A DNA stretch of 64,000 nucleotides from a bacterium (GCA_030604405.1 JAUVVY010000007.1:78532-142531), one strand, 5' to 3'. Shown: positions 25,307 to 34,958, counted from the stretch's first letter. Notes: generated by a model from the sequence alone, not told the origin. Program-made: numbers and translations.

Positions 25307-27486
25307 TAGGCGTTGGTTTCCGGGCGCTCTTGCGCGCGCTGTGGCTTGTGCTTGAATTCACGTATGCGCTTGCGCATCTTGCCAATCTGCCCGCGCAGGT
25401 AGGCCAGGCCCTCTCCTGGCGGATGCGGGGCAAAGCGCACTCTGTAGAATTCCTCGTTGAGCTGGCATAGCCTCTGTTTGAGAGCCTGTGAGCCGGAAAG
25501 ATTGGCCAGGGCCGCTTGAATCGCCTCGCGCGGCGTCATCGCATCAACATTGCCGATGCCGGCTCGGCGGGCAAGCTGTCGGCAGAGGCGCTGGTAGTCG
25601 CGGCTGAGGTTCTCCCTCGGCCCTGCCGCACGCCGTCTGCGCCACGACCCCGCCAAACGCCGCAAGTCACAGACCCCGGACAAAGCGGCATAGCCGACCA
25701 GCAGCAGAAGCAGGACTGGCACCACGAGCCGCAATAGCCTGGCCAGTGCCAGCCGGGCATGGCCGGTCGTAAACAGAGCAAGCCAGCTCTGTTCATCGTA
25801 TATCTGCGCCGGCTGCACGTCAAATGGCACCCAGCCGACCCCAGGGAAGAAGACTTCGGCCCAGGCGTGAGCGTCGCTGTGTCTGACTACAATGGTCTCA
25901 TCGTCAGCACTGTAGTTGCCGACCTGGAAGCCGACTGCGACGCGCGCGGGTACGCCTGCGAGCCGCGCCGTGACCGCCATCGCAGTGGCGAACAGGTCAC
26001 AAGCGCCGCGCTTGCTGCTGAGCAGGAAGTGGGCCGCTGCGTCCTTGCCTCGCGGGACAGCAGGGGCCTTCAGAGAGTACAGGCAGCGCGTTGAGATCAT
26101 CTCGCGCAGTGCAGCCACCCGATCGTAGGGGTCTTCGATGCCGGCGACGGTCTTTTCGACCAGATCAGCCAGATGCGCTCCGGCCGCCACCGGAACCTGC
26201 TTGATATAGGTCTCGACCATGTTCGGCGAATAGTCGCCACCTCGCCCACTGAGCGCTTCTGCTCCGGTCGGGGGCATCACGGACATTACCTCGTAGTGCC
26301 TCTCCGGCTCGCTTTCAAGTTGCCCCCAATAGCCCCTCGACGCCCATGTGGGGTTAATACGCAGGCAACCGTAGGTGTCAACTTCAACCGGGTACAACCG
26401 TGGTCCGCCCTTCTCGAGAGGTGGTGCATCATCAGCCTGGCCGTAAAGCTGGATTTCTACCGGCGCAGTGGCGGCCGGTAAGAACCCACGCGGCGGCCCG
26501 CTGTTGAGGGTGAATTCCTGGAAGTTGCGTGTACCGGAAAGTACTGAGGCACGCGCGACCGAGTATCTGTACGACTTGAAGCCTCCGTGCTGCATCCGAG
26601 TATACTTCTCGGCACGCTTGGTCCAGCCGGTGCCCTGGTAGCGGTTATAGGCCTGAGTACGCCAGAGGGTCGGATGCTGGGCCGTGACAGTGAATGCGAC
26701 GGTATGGGGCAGGTCAATCGGGCCAGTGCCGACGCGGAATTCGGCGTCCATGCGGGTGCGAAATGTCAGGCCCCGGATGCTGGCAGGTATGCGGCGGGCT
26801 CGCGCAGACATCTGCTCGAAGATGTTGGGCGAGACTGCATATAGCAACGAGCCGCCGATGGTGGCTACAATCATCACTACCACGAGCAGCAGAGCTGATG
26901 CGGACAAATGCCAGCCGAGCCATGCTTTCCAGACTTCGGACTCTTCAGGGTGTACGTGCGAGTCTTCGGCCACCCGCAACAGATGATCGTAGCCCCAGGT
27001 GAAGACAACGCCGAAGGTATAAACCCAGAAGCAGACCAGAAGCTCCGTATCAAGGTTGAGAGTAGCAGTCAGCCCAAGAATGGCCATGCCGATGGCGGTG
27101 AGGAACACTACACTATAACGCCTGCCCTGAATGAAGCAGCAGCCGGCCAAAGCCCATGCGGCCAGCACCGCCACCGTACTCTCCTGCATGGATTGCAGGT
27201 CGAGCGGGAAGACCATGTCGGTCCAGGGGCCAAGTTCCTCGCGCAACACCAGCACTACAAAGCCCGTGGCAATGACGACAAAGCCTGCAACAGTAGTGCG
27301 TTTACCAATACTGACGCCGACAAAGCTAACCAGAATGCCGATGATGATGAGTGTGTGAATGAACAGGCCAAAGGCGAACGACTGCGTTGTCACGCTCAAA
27401 GCGGCCGCGGCTCCAGATGCGAGAACCAGGGCCCCAGCAAAGAGCGGCCAATTGCGCGCCATCACGGCTCGATCAGGTCTGAGCAT
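25306..27486 (-). CDS. TgpA-type membrane transglutaminase-like protein
   Basis: A 726-residue protein: about seven N-terminal membrane helices (residues ~10-235), a periplasmic region, a transglutaminase-like core with the Cys-His-Asp triad at C496 (GACDLFATAM), H540 (DAHAWAEVF) and D556 (PFDVQP), one more membrane helix (~582-600) and a C-terminal cytoplasmic helical tail like DUF4129. This matches TgpA of Pseudomonas, an envelope protease/transglutaminase of unclear substrate. It sits after DUF58 and MoxR genes, the usual company of this family. The ATG at 27486 overlaps the DUF58 gene by 14 bases and has AGGGG just upstream; an ATG at 27462 is the alternative. Confidence 0.9.
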   Translation of the reverse strand: MLRPDRAVMARNWPLFAGALVLASGAAAALSVTTQSFAFGLFIHTLIIIGILVSFVGVSIGKRTTVAGFVVIATGFVVLVLREELGPWTDMVFPLDLQSMQESTVAVLAAWALAGCCFIQGRRYSVVFLTAIGMAILGLTATLNLDTELLVCFWVYTFGVVFTWGYDHLLRVAEDSHVHPEESEVWKAWLGWHLSASALLLVVVMIVATIGGSLLYAVSPNIFEQMSARARRIPASIRGLTFRTRMDAEFRVGTGPIDLPHTVAFTVTAQHPTLWRTQAYNRYQGTGWTKRAEKYTRMQHGGFKSYRYSVARASVLSGTRNFQEFTLNSGPPRGFLPAATAPVEIQLYGQADDAPPLEKGGPRLYPVEVDTYGCLRINPTWASRGYWGQLESEPERHYEVMSVMPPTGAEALSGRGGDYSPNMVETYIKQVPVAAGAHLADLVEKTVAGIEDPYDRVAALREMISTRCLYSLKAPAVPRGKDAAAHFLLSSKRGACDLFATAMAVTARLAGVPARVAVGFQVGNYSADDETIVVRHSDAHAWAEVFFPGVGWVPFDVQPAQIYDEQSWLALFTTGHARLALARLLRLVVPVLLLLLVGYAALSGVCDLRRLAGSWRRRRAAGPRENLSRDYQRLCRQLARRAGIGNVDAMTPREAIQAALANLSGSQALKQRLCQLNEEFYRVRFAPHPPGEGLAYLRGQIGKMRKRIREFKHKPQRAQERPETNA

Positions 27487-28687
27487 AAGACCCCTGTCCG
27501 ATGCCGAATTGAGCCTGCAGCGGCAGGCTACAGTCGATCGTGCGGACGTGACAGCCGAGCGACTGCAGTTGGGCGACGAATGCTGCCGCGGTGGCCCCCG
27601 CCGGCTCCAGTACCATCCACGATACGACCTGATCGCGGGCGAGAAGCTGGCCGGCGACGGTCAGTGCAGTTTCGTCAGTGCGCGGGCTGATCACCAGCGC
27701 CGCACCTCGCGGTGGCCTGCCGGCTATGCGCTCGACGACAGCGTCCGGCCAGTTGTCGGCCGGTGTCGGTTCGGCGCGGGCCAGCCCCTCCAGAATCGCA
27801 CGGTACTGGTCCACACTCAGAGCCACGGGGACGCTGTAATCTTCGTCTCCTACAGCGATCAGGCCGACGTCGCCGGCGAGCACATCGGCCTGGCGAGCGG
27901 CAGTTGCGGCCAGCAGCACGCCTTGCTCGAGAGTGCTGAAAAGGCCCTCGCCGGCGTGAGACTTCGCGTGCAGGTCAAGAATGATGGTGCCCTCTAAGGA
28001 TTGCTCTTTGGTGAACTGGACCGTCATCAGCTCATCCATGCGGGCGGTGGTCTTCCAGTGTACGCGGCGTAGATCATCGCCGGGAACGTACTCGCGGATG
28101 CCGTAGAAATCGAGCCCGTCATCTCCCACAACGCGCAGCGCTCTGTGCGGCCTGTGCCCGGCAGCATCCGGCGGCCATAGCGGCGGGAGAGGCACGGGAG
28201 TAGGATAGACGATCACCTCGTCGGATCGCTCAAACTGTCTCGAAAAAGTGGAGAGGCCCAGCGTTTCGGCTGCCTGCAGCAGCAGCGGGCCGAGGCGATA
28301 CACCCCGCGCAGGCTGGTACGCAGCACGTAGGAGAGCTCAACTTCGGCGCCCGCCTCCAGGTTGGGTACGATGAAGCTGGGGTCCACGCCGGCGGCCTTC
28401 GCGGGCAGAGCGTCAGTGAGCTGCACAAACAGGCGCTTGGTCCTGGTCGGGTTGATCAGCCGGAGTTTCACATCAGCGGCCTCGCCCGCCTGCAGTGCTT
28501 TGGGCGCTGAGCGGCTAAGCTCGAGGCCGGCGAGTTTGCGGCGGCCCAGCAGCAGTGAGATCGGCCATAGCATCGCGGCCGCCGCCGACATGTAAAACAT
28601 CTGGCGTATATGCAGCATAAATCCCACCAGAAAGAGAAAGAATGCCGCCCACAACAGCGCGTGTCGCTTGCTTCTCTCCATTGACAA
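27473..28687 (-). CDS. DUF58-domain protein
   Basis: A 404-residue protein with two N-terminal membrane helices (residues ~9-48) followed by a beta-rich region and the DUF58 signature DGLDFYGIREYVPGDDLRRV followed by HWKTTAR. DUF58 proteins resemble von Willebrand factor A domains and occur as partners of MoxR AAA+ ATPases. The gene lies 11 bases after the moxR-like gene and overlaps the transglutaminase gene, so MoxR, DUF58 and TgpA probably work as one envelope assembly system. The exact process is unknown. Confidence 0.9.
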   Translation of the reverse strand: MSMERSKRHALLWAAFFLFLVGFMLHIRQMFYMSAAAAMLWPISLLLGRRKLAGLELSRSAPKALQAGEAADVKLRLINPTRTKRLFVQLTDALPAKAAGVDPSFIVPNLEAGAEVELSYVLRTSLRGVYRLGPLLLQAAETLGLSTFSRQFERSDEVIVYPTPVPLPPLWPPDAAGHRPHRALRVVGDDGLDFYGIREYVPGDDLRRVHWKTTARMDELMTVQFTKEQSLEGTIILDLHAKSHAGEGLFSTLEQGVLLAATAARQADVLAGDVGLIAVGDEDYSVPVALSVDQYRAILEGLARAEPTPADNWPDAVVERIAGRPPRGAALVISPRTDETALTVAGQLLARDQVVSWMVLEPAGATAAAFVAQLQSLGCHVRTIDCSLPLQAQFGIGQGSYAQT

Positions 28688-28698
28688 TGCCTTTCCTA

Positions 28699-29634
28699 CT
28701 ATACCGGCACCGTTACCGACTCCAGTATCTGCCCGATAACCCCCTGCGGACTCACGCCGCGCATGCGATGGTCCGGCTTGATGGTGAGGCGGTGTGATAA
28801 CGCCGACTGGGTGACGCGCTTCACATCATCCGGGATCACATAGTCGCGGCCATCCAAAAACGCCACGCCCTGGCTGCAGCGCATCATCGCCAGAGAGCCG
28901 CGAGGGCTGGCACCGAGAGCGACCGCCTCGTGCGCTCGGCTCTGGTTCACGACATCCACGACATAGTGCTGTAATGACGGGTCTATGTGAACCTCGCGCA
29001 GTGCCTGCTGCATGGCCAGCACCTCCGGAACCGCCAGCACCGGCCTGACCTTTTCAATCGGATGGACGAGAATCTGGCGCTGAAGAATAGTAACCTCCTG
29101 CTCAGGCGTGGGATAGCCGATGCGCACCTTCATCAGAAACCTGTCGAGCTGCGCTTCCGGCAGACGATAGGTGCCCTCGTGCTCGATGGGGTTTTCAGTG
29201 GCGATGACGAAAAACGGCTTGGGCAGCTCGTGCGTGATGCCATCCACGGTGACCTGAAACTCCTCCATGCTCTCCAGCAGCGCCGACTGTGATTTGGGAG
29301 TGGCACGGTTAATCTCATCGGCCAGCACCAGGTTGGCAAAGATCGGCCCGGGACGGAAAGTGAACTTGCCATCGCCCTTTTCGTAAATGGTCGTGCCGGT
29401 GACGTCCGCAGGTAGTAGGTCGGGTGTGAACTGAATGCGCCGAAAGTCGGAATCCACAGCCCTGGCCAGGGCGCGCGCGAGCATGGTCTTGCCCAAGCCC
29501 GGCAGGTCCTCGATCAGGATATGGCCGCGGCACAGAAGGCCGATTATCACAAGCTCGATCGCTTCGCGCTTGCCAACGATAACCTTCTCCATCTCCGCAA
29601 TGAGCGCTTCGGTGTGCTGCTTGAAATCTTGCAT
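28699..29634 (-). CDS. MoxR-family AAA+ ATPase
   Basis: A 311-residue chaperone-like ATPase. Walker A is LIEDLPGLGKTMLARAL, Walker B VLADEINRATPKSQSALLES, sensor 1 VIATENPIEHEGTYRLPEAQ and the arginine-finger region LDRFLMKV; the C-terminal lid has SPRGSLAMMR. MoxR ATPases help assemble or activate protein complexes together with VWA-like partners, here presumably the adjacent DUF58 protein. It is 14 bases from the alcohol dehydrogenase gene upstream and 11 bases from the DUF58 gene downstream. Confidence 0.94.
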   Translation of the reverse strand: MQDFKQHTEALIAEMEKVIVGKREAIELVIIGLLCRGHILIEDLPGLGKTMLARALARAVDSDFRRIQFTPDLLPADVTGTTIYEKGDGKFTFRPGPIFANLVLADEINRATPKSQSALLESMEEFQVTVDGITHELPKPFFVIATENPIEHEGTYRLPEAQLDRFLMKVRIGYPTPEQEVTILQRQILVHPIEKVRPVLAVPEVLAMQQALREVHIDPSLQHYVVDVVNQSRAHEAVALGASPRGSLAMMRCSQGVAFLDGRDYVIPDDVKRVTQSALSHRLTIKPDHRMRGVSPQGVIGQILESVTVPV

Positions 29635-29648
29635 GTTGCTTTTCAGCC

Positions 29649-30827
29649 TCAGAAAGCCAGATTGTACAACTCGATAAGGTCTTGCTTTTCGATGTGACGC
29701 GGATTGCAGGCGATGTGTGCGCTGGGCATGGCGTCCTCGGCCATCTGCAAAATAGCGTCTTTGGTGACGCCGACCTCGGACATGTGCCTGGGCGCGCCGA
29801 CAATGCGACTGATGTCCTCGACGGCCTCGACCGCGGCCATGGCGGCCTCTTCACGGGGCATTTCCGGGGTGCCTACACCCATCGCCGCAGCGATCGCGGC
29901 AAAGCCGTCTAGGTCAGACATTACATTAAAGCGCATCCCGTAGGGCAGCAGGATCGCATTTGCCACACCGTGGGGAACCTGAAAGAGCGCCGAAAGCGGC
30001 AGGGCCATGGCATGAACGATGCCGAGGCGGCTGTGTGAGAATGCCAGGCCGGCGATCATAGCGCCCAACTGCAACTGCCGCTGCGCCTCGATGTCATTCT
30101 CGTCGGCGACCACGCGCGGCAGGTGCGGAGCGATGAGCGTTATTGCCTGCAAGGCGCGGCGGCGGGTGCGATCGGTGGCCTGCTTGCTGACGCATGACTC
30201 GACAGCGTGGGTCAGAGCATCCATGCCAGCGGCCACGCGCACCGGCTCGGAGCACGTCAGCAGCATCTCGGGGTCGAGCAGGGCATAGCGGGCGTAGAGC
30301 TTGGGATGACTGAGCACCAGCTTGCGTTTGGCGGCGGCATAGGTGACCACGGAAAACAGCGTGACCTCGGACGCAGTGCCGGCGGTCGTGGGAGCAAGTA
30401 TCACCGGCAGTGGGTCAAAATCAATCTGGGTGGGCTCACCCGGGTGATCCTGAGCTTTCGTCCAGCCGGGTGTGACCGCCTCTGCAGCGATGGCTTTGGC
30501 CGCATCCATGCTGCTGCCGCCGCCGATGCCGATGATTGCCTGTGCGTCAAAGTCGCGTGCCGCCGTGCCGCCCACCTGGCAGGTGACATCCGACGGGTCC
30601 GGCTCGACGCGGTCAAATGCCTCTATCTCAAGCCCTGCCGGCGCGCAGCTCGCCAGATCTCTGACGACCGGCAGCGCACCAACGTTCCGCCCACTGACGA
30701 TTATAGCGCGGCTGGCACCAAGCTCGCCCAGCAGCCGGTACGTCTCTTCAATGGCGCCGGAGCCTGACAGCACCACTACCGGATTGTCGTCTTCCGGAAA
30801 GCTCATCGTCTCGATGCGTTGTGCCAC
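29649..30827 (-). CDS. Iron-containing alcohol dehydrogenase
   Basis: A 392-residue group III alcohol dehydrogenase. It has the NAD(P)-binding GIGGGSSMDAAKAIA motif and the conserved APTTAGTASEVT segment; metal ligands are seen in AGMDALTHAVES (Asp and His), GIVHAMALPL (His) and VPHGVANAILLP (His). It would oxidise a primary alcohol or reduce an aldehyde in the cytoplasm; the substrate is not predictable. It is the first gene of the MoxR-DUF58-TgpA-holA operon, an unusual partner, and is divergent from mgtC. Confidence 0.93.
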   Translation of the reverse strand: MAQRIETMSFPEDDNPVVVLSGSGAIEETYRLLGELGASRAIIVSGRNVGALPVVRDLASCAPAGLEIEAFDRVEPDPSDVTCQVGGTAARDFDAQAIIGIGGGSSMDAAKAIAAEAVTPGWTKAQDHPGEPTQIDFDPLPVILAPTTAGTASEVTLFSVVTYAAAKRKLVLSHPKLYARYALLDPEMLLTCSEPVRVAAGMDALTHAVESCVSKQATDRTRRRALQAITLIAPHLPRVVADENDIEAQRQLQLGAMIAGLAFSHSRLGIVHAMALPLSALFQVPHGVANAILLPYGMRFNVMSDLDGFAAIAAAMGVGTPEMPREEAAMAAVEAVEDISRIVGAPRHMSEVGVTKDAILQMAEDAMPSAHIACNPRHIEKQDLIELYNLAF

Positions 30828-30979
30828 GGTTATTCCTCTTTCTGTGAGTAGCTAGTCACCTACCCCCGGCGGATGCTCAGCATCCGCCGCCCCCTTCCGA
30901 CACGGAAGGGGGCAAGAAGGACAGGCGAGATGCCCGTCGTACCGACCATGCGTACACGCGGCCTCTCGCCGCGATTCCT
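30828..30979. other. Divergent spacer upstream of the dehydrogenase
   Basis: Between the Fe-ADH start and the mgtC promoter lies a GC-rich palindromic piece (GGCGGATGCT...AGCATCCGCC at about 30870-30889 and CCTTCCGAC/GGAAGGGGG-like sequence to 30912). No gene is seen and I could not identify a clear minus-strand promoter. Confidence 0.4.
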
Positions 30980-31008
30980 TTGACAGTAGCAGCATAGCAA
31001 TATATAAT
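30980..31008 (+). promoter_or_regulatory. Consensus sigma70 promoter for mgtC
   Basis: TTGACA (30980-30985), 17-base spacer, TATAAT (31003-31008): a perfect match to the housekeeping consensus. Transcription would begin near 31015, giving a leader of about 190 bases before the mgtC start at 31203. Confidence 0.8.
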
Positions 31009-31202
31009 TCGCCAATTATCGAGCAGGGGCCTTCCGGAGAAACGAAGTTGAATCCGGCTACAGACACTCTACACTAGAAATGAACCATTTTGCAGGGCGA
31101 TTTGTTCCGGCCCGAGAGAGATATATAACAGTTTCATACACCGGCAGGTAAATGAGCGCGGACGGCGAAAGAGTTGGCAACTGCGAAAGGACAAGGTTGA
31201 GC

Positions 31203-31865
31203 ATGGAACTTGCGATGGACTCATACGGTGGGATAGCCTTGCGGCTGGGCGTGGCATTTGTGCTCGCCGGCCTGGTCGGTCTGGAACGCGAATGGCAGCA
31301 GCGGCCGGCCGGACTGCGCACGCACATCCTGGTGGCGGTCGCGTCGGCACTGTTCGCCGTCATCTCGGGAGCGGCTGCCGAAGGCGGCGGCGACGCATCT
31401 CGCGTTGCGGCCGGCGTCGTGACAGGCATCGGCTTCATCGGCGCGGGAACAATCATGCGCCACGGCAATGTGGTCAGGGGCCTGACAACAGCGGCTTCGC
31501 TGTGGATGGTCGCGGCCATTGGGGTAGCGTGCGGGCTGGCGTGGTACCCGGCTGCCATCCTTGCCACCCTCATGAGCCTGTTCACCCTGGTGGCAGTTGA
31601 CTGGCTGGAAGAGGACGTGCTGCGGCGCAGCGGCCGAGTGCAACTGAATCTAGGCACTGACCCTGAGCGCGACCTGATCGCCGATGTCACGGCACTGATG
31701 AACAGGTACGGCGCCGAGGTTGTGAGCCTGAAGTACGGTCCGGTAAGGCGCCATGAGCCGCGTAGGCTCTCGGTTCGGCTGCAGTTGGCCGACAAGACCG
31801 CGCAGGCACAACTGTGCCGGGAACTGGAAGAGCTGGACGGGATCAGCGATGTGCAGATGGAATGA
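31203..31865 (+). CDS. mgtC: MgtC/SapB-family membrane protein
   Basis: A ~220-residue protein with about five membrane helices and the MgtC signature: [44 protein letters not shown] and [15 protein letters not shown]. The C-terminal ACT-like domain ([20 protein letters not shown] onward) is present. Characterised members modulate the F-type ATP synthase and survival at low magnesium; most environmental homologues are uncharacterised. The ATG at 31203 has AAGG 7 bases upstream and begins just before the first helix; the frame is open to 31152. A long leader separates it from its promoter. Confidence 0.9.
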   Translation: MELAMDSYGGIALRLGVAFVLAGLVGLEREWQQRPAGLRTHILVAVASALFAVISGAAAEGGGDASRVAAGVVTGIGFIGAGTIMRHGNVVRGLTTAASLWMVAAIGVACGLAWYPAAILATLMSLFTLVAVDWLEEDVLRRSGRVQLNLGTDPERDLIADVTALMNRYGAEVVSLKYGPVRRHEPRRLSVRLQLADKTAQAQLCRELEELDGISDVQME

Positions 31866-32081
31866 AACGTGCAATCAGCGTGCCACCATTAGCGCGAAGC
31901 CGAACATCTGCCGCAGGCCGCTCCATGACATGATATTTGCAAATAGTTGCAGATGAGAAGGGACAATAGAGAAGCGCGGCGAACATAGGATTGTGCGCGG
32001 GCCCGTTCGGCGCATATTCGCAGGAGGCGACGGTCGCTGTCCGCAGACAGCGGCTGCGCCTGGACATAGGAGGTGCCGCAA
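31866..32081. other. Spacer between mgtC and the CBM9/DUF4091 gene
   Basis: About 215 bases without a gene. It includes the ribosome binding site of the next gene (AGGAGG at 32068-32073). No terminator hairpin with a T-run is evident after mgtC. Confidence 0.4.
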
Positions 32082-33494
32082 GTGCGTTACAGTTTGATTG
32101 TGATCGCAGCACTTGTCTTTGCGGCCGGAGTTGCAAGCTTCGGCTATGCTGATGCGTTGGCGTTCTACACTCCGCCGGCGGTCAGCGCCCCCTTGATGAG
32201 CAAGGCACCGAACATTGACGGGTTGCTGGAGCCGGGGGAGTGGGCAGATGCCGGCGCTGTGAGCAGGTTCATCTCGCTTGGCGGACGCTCAGAGCCCGCC
32301 GCCCAGACGGAGATGTGGGTCGGCTATGACGCCCACAGCCTGTATGTCGGCGCGATCCTTCACGACCCGGAACCGGCGGAGATCAAGGCCGAGGCCACCG
32401 AGCGAGACGGGCCGGTGTATCACGACGACTGCCTGGAGCTGTTCTTCGACCCTGCGCATCAGGGCGAAATGTACATCCATTTTATCGTCAACTCGCTGGG
32501 CACGCGCTACGATGCGCTCAACGATGACGAGGCGGTTGATTACCGCTGGGAAGTGCGTGCGGCGATGCTGGAGTCGGGCTGGTCGGTGGAGATGGCGCTG
32601 CCCTTCGAGGGGGACATGCCGCCCTCGCCCGGGTCGGTCTGGGGCTTTGTCGCTGCGCGCTATGTGCCCCATCTGGGCGAGAGAAGCTGCTCCAGCAGAC
32701 TGCTCAAGAGCTTCCACGAGGCAGAGAGTTTCGGCAGAATCATCTTCGCCCAAACGCCGGCGGCCATGAAGCTGGCATCTTTGGGTGATGGTAAACTAGG
32801 CGATAACACCGCCGCGGTAGCAGTCACTAACCTGGCTAATGAAGCGATTACCGCCAAGATCAACTGGCGAGTGATGGCGCGCACAAAGTACGGCAACGCC
32901 TACGGTGCCGAGAAGATCAGCGTGGAGCCGGGCAAGACCGATATAGTGATAGTGCCGTACAAGATAAGCCAGGACGGCCTCAACACCGTCCAATTCTCGC
33001 TCACCGACGCGCAGGGCGAAACCGTAAGCCGAACGCCGCCGTACCCGCTGGCGCTGCCGGCGACGGGCGCTGAGCTCGCCGAGTTGGAAAAGGCACTCAC
33101 CGCGGCGCTGCGAGTCTGGTCGGTGCTGGATGATTCAGATTACAAGACGCAAGCCGGCCAGGAGCTTGACGCGCTGACGCAGCAATGGTGGCAAGTGGCG
33201 GAGCAGTACCGCAGAAACAGAAAGACGATGAGCAGCACCGAGCTTATGGTCCTGCAGACAAAGATTGCCGATCTCACCGCCAGGGCTGAGCTGCTCAAGA
33301 CCGAACTCGACGCGCACATGCAGACACAGGCCAAGGCCGGCTTTAGCGTTTATCCGGCATCGGCGCTTGCAGAGATTGACCTGAGCGGCGGGAGCAGAGA
33401 ATTTGCACTGGCTTACATTGAAGCCGCGCGTAATAGCCGCGCCGGCTTGCAAATGGTGATCGCCCCTTTTCTGAGAGAGCGCAACGCAGCATAG
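32082..33494 (+). CDS. CBM9-like N-terminal part of a frameshifted DUF4091/GH123-like protein
   Basis: About 470 residues with a signal peptide (YSLIVIAALVFAAGVASFGYADA), a CBM9-like carbohydrate-binding domain (APNIDGLLEPGEWADAGAVS ... YHDDCLELFFDP ... WSVEMALPF), then helical sequence. The GTG at 32082 is chosen because GGAGG lies 8 bases ahead; the frame also opens at a GTG nine bases earlier. The C-terminus runs into the opening of a DUF4091-type domain (EFALAYIEAARNSRAGLQMV then IAP) and is cut by a stop at 33492. The natural continuation is in another frame and is the next feature, so this is one gene split by a one-base deletion. If intact it would be a secreted glycan-acting protein. 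Confidence 0.75.
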   Translation: MRYSLIVIAALVFAAGVASFGYADALAFYTPPAVSAPLMSKAPNIDGLLEPGEWADAGAVSRFISLGGRSEPAAQTEMWVGYDAHSLYVGAILHDPEPAEIKAEATERDGPVYHDDCLELFFDPAHQGEMYIHFIVNSLGTRYDALNDDEAVDYRWEVRAAMLESGWSVEMALPFEGDMPPSPGSVWGFVAARYVPHLGERSCSSRLLKSFHEAESFGRIIFAQTPAAMKLASLGDGKLGDNTAAVAVTNLANEAITAKINWRVMARTKYGNAYGAEKISVEPGKTDIVIVPYKISQDGLNTVQFSLTDAQGETVSRTPPYPLALPATGAELAELEKALTAALRVWSVLDDSDYKTQAGQELDALTQQWWQVAEQYRRNRKTMSSTELMVLQTKIADLTARAELLKTELDAHMQTQAKAGFSVYPASALAEIDLSGGSREFALAYIEAARNSRAGLQMVIAPFLRERNAA

Positions 33495-33559
33495 CAACGG
33501 CCGCGGCGTCTGAGCTACAATCCCCTGACGGTCACACCATCGCCCGGCGCCATCTGGAA

Positions 33560-34888
33560 TTGTTCGAGGTGGTGTCGGTGGTCGTGAACTCCGACCTGCT
33601 TGAGACATATCCCGACCTGCTGGTGCCCCTCGATGAGAGCGGCTTTTCGCTCAGTGATGAACGCGACAGCCTGCTGTGGCTGCGGATTGAGGTGCCTGCC
33701 GACGCCGCGCCGGGCATCTACTACGGGCGCGTGGACTTCCGGATAGCAGATGGCCAGAGCGGCTACTGTCCACTGGCGGTGCGCGTGCATGATGTGGTGC
33801 TGCCGGAGCCGCAGGATTACGCGCTGGGCCTGGAGGTCTGGCAGGCATGGTCGCCACTCGCCGAGCAGTACGGGGTCGAGCCGTTTTCCGAGCCGTGGTG
33901 GGAACTCGTGGAGGCCTACCTGAGGCATCTGGCCGACCTGGGAGCCGGTGTAGCGCAGGTCGGTCGGACCTATTTTGACTGGAAAAGGGCCGCGCCCGGG
34001 CAGTGGCAATTCGACTTCTCCCGCTTCGACCGCTACCTCAAACTCTGCGAGAAGCTGGGTATCAGCAACGGCATCAGCTACCTGGGCATGATTGACAACA
34101 CCGCGCCGACGCAGGTGCATTACTCCGACGCCGATGGGCAATTTGTCAGCGTCGAGGCCGCGCCGGGTGATGAGATCTACGATGAGGCGTGGTCGGCGTT
34201 CGCGGAGGCCCTGGCGAAACACTGCCGCGACATGGGATGGTTCGAGAAGCTGTACGTGTGGCCGGCGGACAGGCCGGCGACGGATGAGCAGCTAACAGCT
34301 TTCAAACATGCAGTGGATTTGCTGCGGAAGGCCGACCCCGACTACCGGGTGGCTGTGAGCATTGATTCGGCGATAGCCGTGCCGAGTCTGGCCGAGCACG
34401 TTAGTCGCTTCATGCTGTCTGGGAATGGCGAATCGGTGCTTCTACCGGCCCGCAGCGATGATCAGGAGAACCGGCCTGAGCTGTGCTTCAGTTGTGGTCC
34501 TTTGCTGGTACTTGGGCGGCCGCCCGGGTGGCCCTACGGTGCCGGCCTACGGGCGTTAATCGGCAGATTTGACGGCGTAGCGCCGTGCAGTACGTATCTC
34601 GGCTGGTCGGCACAGATCAATATGGATGCCCCACAAGTCGCTGATGGGTTCAGCGGCCTGGTATATCCTGGCCGAGACGGCCCGTTGGCGTCATTGCGTG
34701 CGGAACGGATGCGGCTAGGTCTGCAGGATCTGGAATTGTGGCGAGCGGCAGGAGTCGAAAAGACCTTGGAGTGGTACTGGGATTGTGGCGCCAAAGGCGA
34801 GTCCAAGGCATTGAGCGACTCCGAGTGCGCCGAGCATATGCGACATCGGGCGCTGGAGGCCGCCGCTCGGGCAGACAATGGCGAATAG
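33560..34888 (+). CDS. DUF4091/GH123-like C-terminal part of the frameshifted protein
   Basis: A 442-residue frame with no ribosome binding site and only a TTG to start; its frame is open further up, through about 33470, inside the 3' end of the preceding gene. It carries the beta-sandwich (LDESGFSLSDERDSLLWLRI then EVPADAAPGIYYGRV) followed by a TIM-barrel-like domain resembling DUF4091/GH123, with acidic residues in GISNGISYLGMID and KLYVWPADRPATDEQ. The E-V-PADA-PG-Y-G pattern is diagnostic of the family. Known GH123 enzymes cleave N-acetylgalactosamine glycans; the activity of this branch is unknown. Likely not translated unless the frame is restored. Confidence 0.7.
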   Translation: MFEVVSVVVNSDLLETYPDLLVPLDESGFSLSDERDSLLWLRIEVPADAAPGIYYGRVDFRIADGQSGYCPLAVRVHDVVLPEPQDYALGLEVWQAWSPLAEQYGVEPFSEPWWELVEAYLRHLADLGAGVAQVGRTYFDWKRAAPGQWQFDFSRFDRYLKLCEKLGISNGISYLGMIDNTAPTQVHYSDADGQFVSVEAAPGDEIYDEAWSAFAEALAKHCRDMGWFEKLYVWPADRPATDEQLTAFKHAVDLLRKADPDYRVAVSIDSAIAVPSLAEHVSRFMLSGNGESVLLPARSDDQENRPELCFSCGPLLVLGRPPGWPYGAGLRALIGRFDGVAPCSTYLGWSAQINMDAPQVADGFSGLVYPGRDGPLASLRAERMRLGLQDLELWRAAGVEKTLEWYWDCGAKGESKALSDSECAEHMRHRALEAAARADNGE

Positions 34889-34933
34889 GTAACTGCTCAC
34901 TTTCGGTTTCGATACACCTATCCCCCTTTGATT

Positions 34934-34958
34934 CCCCCTTCCCTGCCAGGGAAGGGGG
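34934..34958. repeat. CCCCCTTCCCTG palindrome, copy 1
   Basis: CCCCCTTCCCTG and CAGGGAAGGGGG pair around a single C. Related copies are at 46956-46980 and 55444-55468, each flanked by CTAACC/GGTTAGG-like sequence on one or both sides. Confidence 0.85.

Noticed and set aside
33461..33494. Programmed frameshift in the CBM9/DUF4091 gene
   Set aside because: CCCCTTTT is not in a canonical slippery register and no downstream stimulator is evident; a one-base deletion is simpler.
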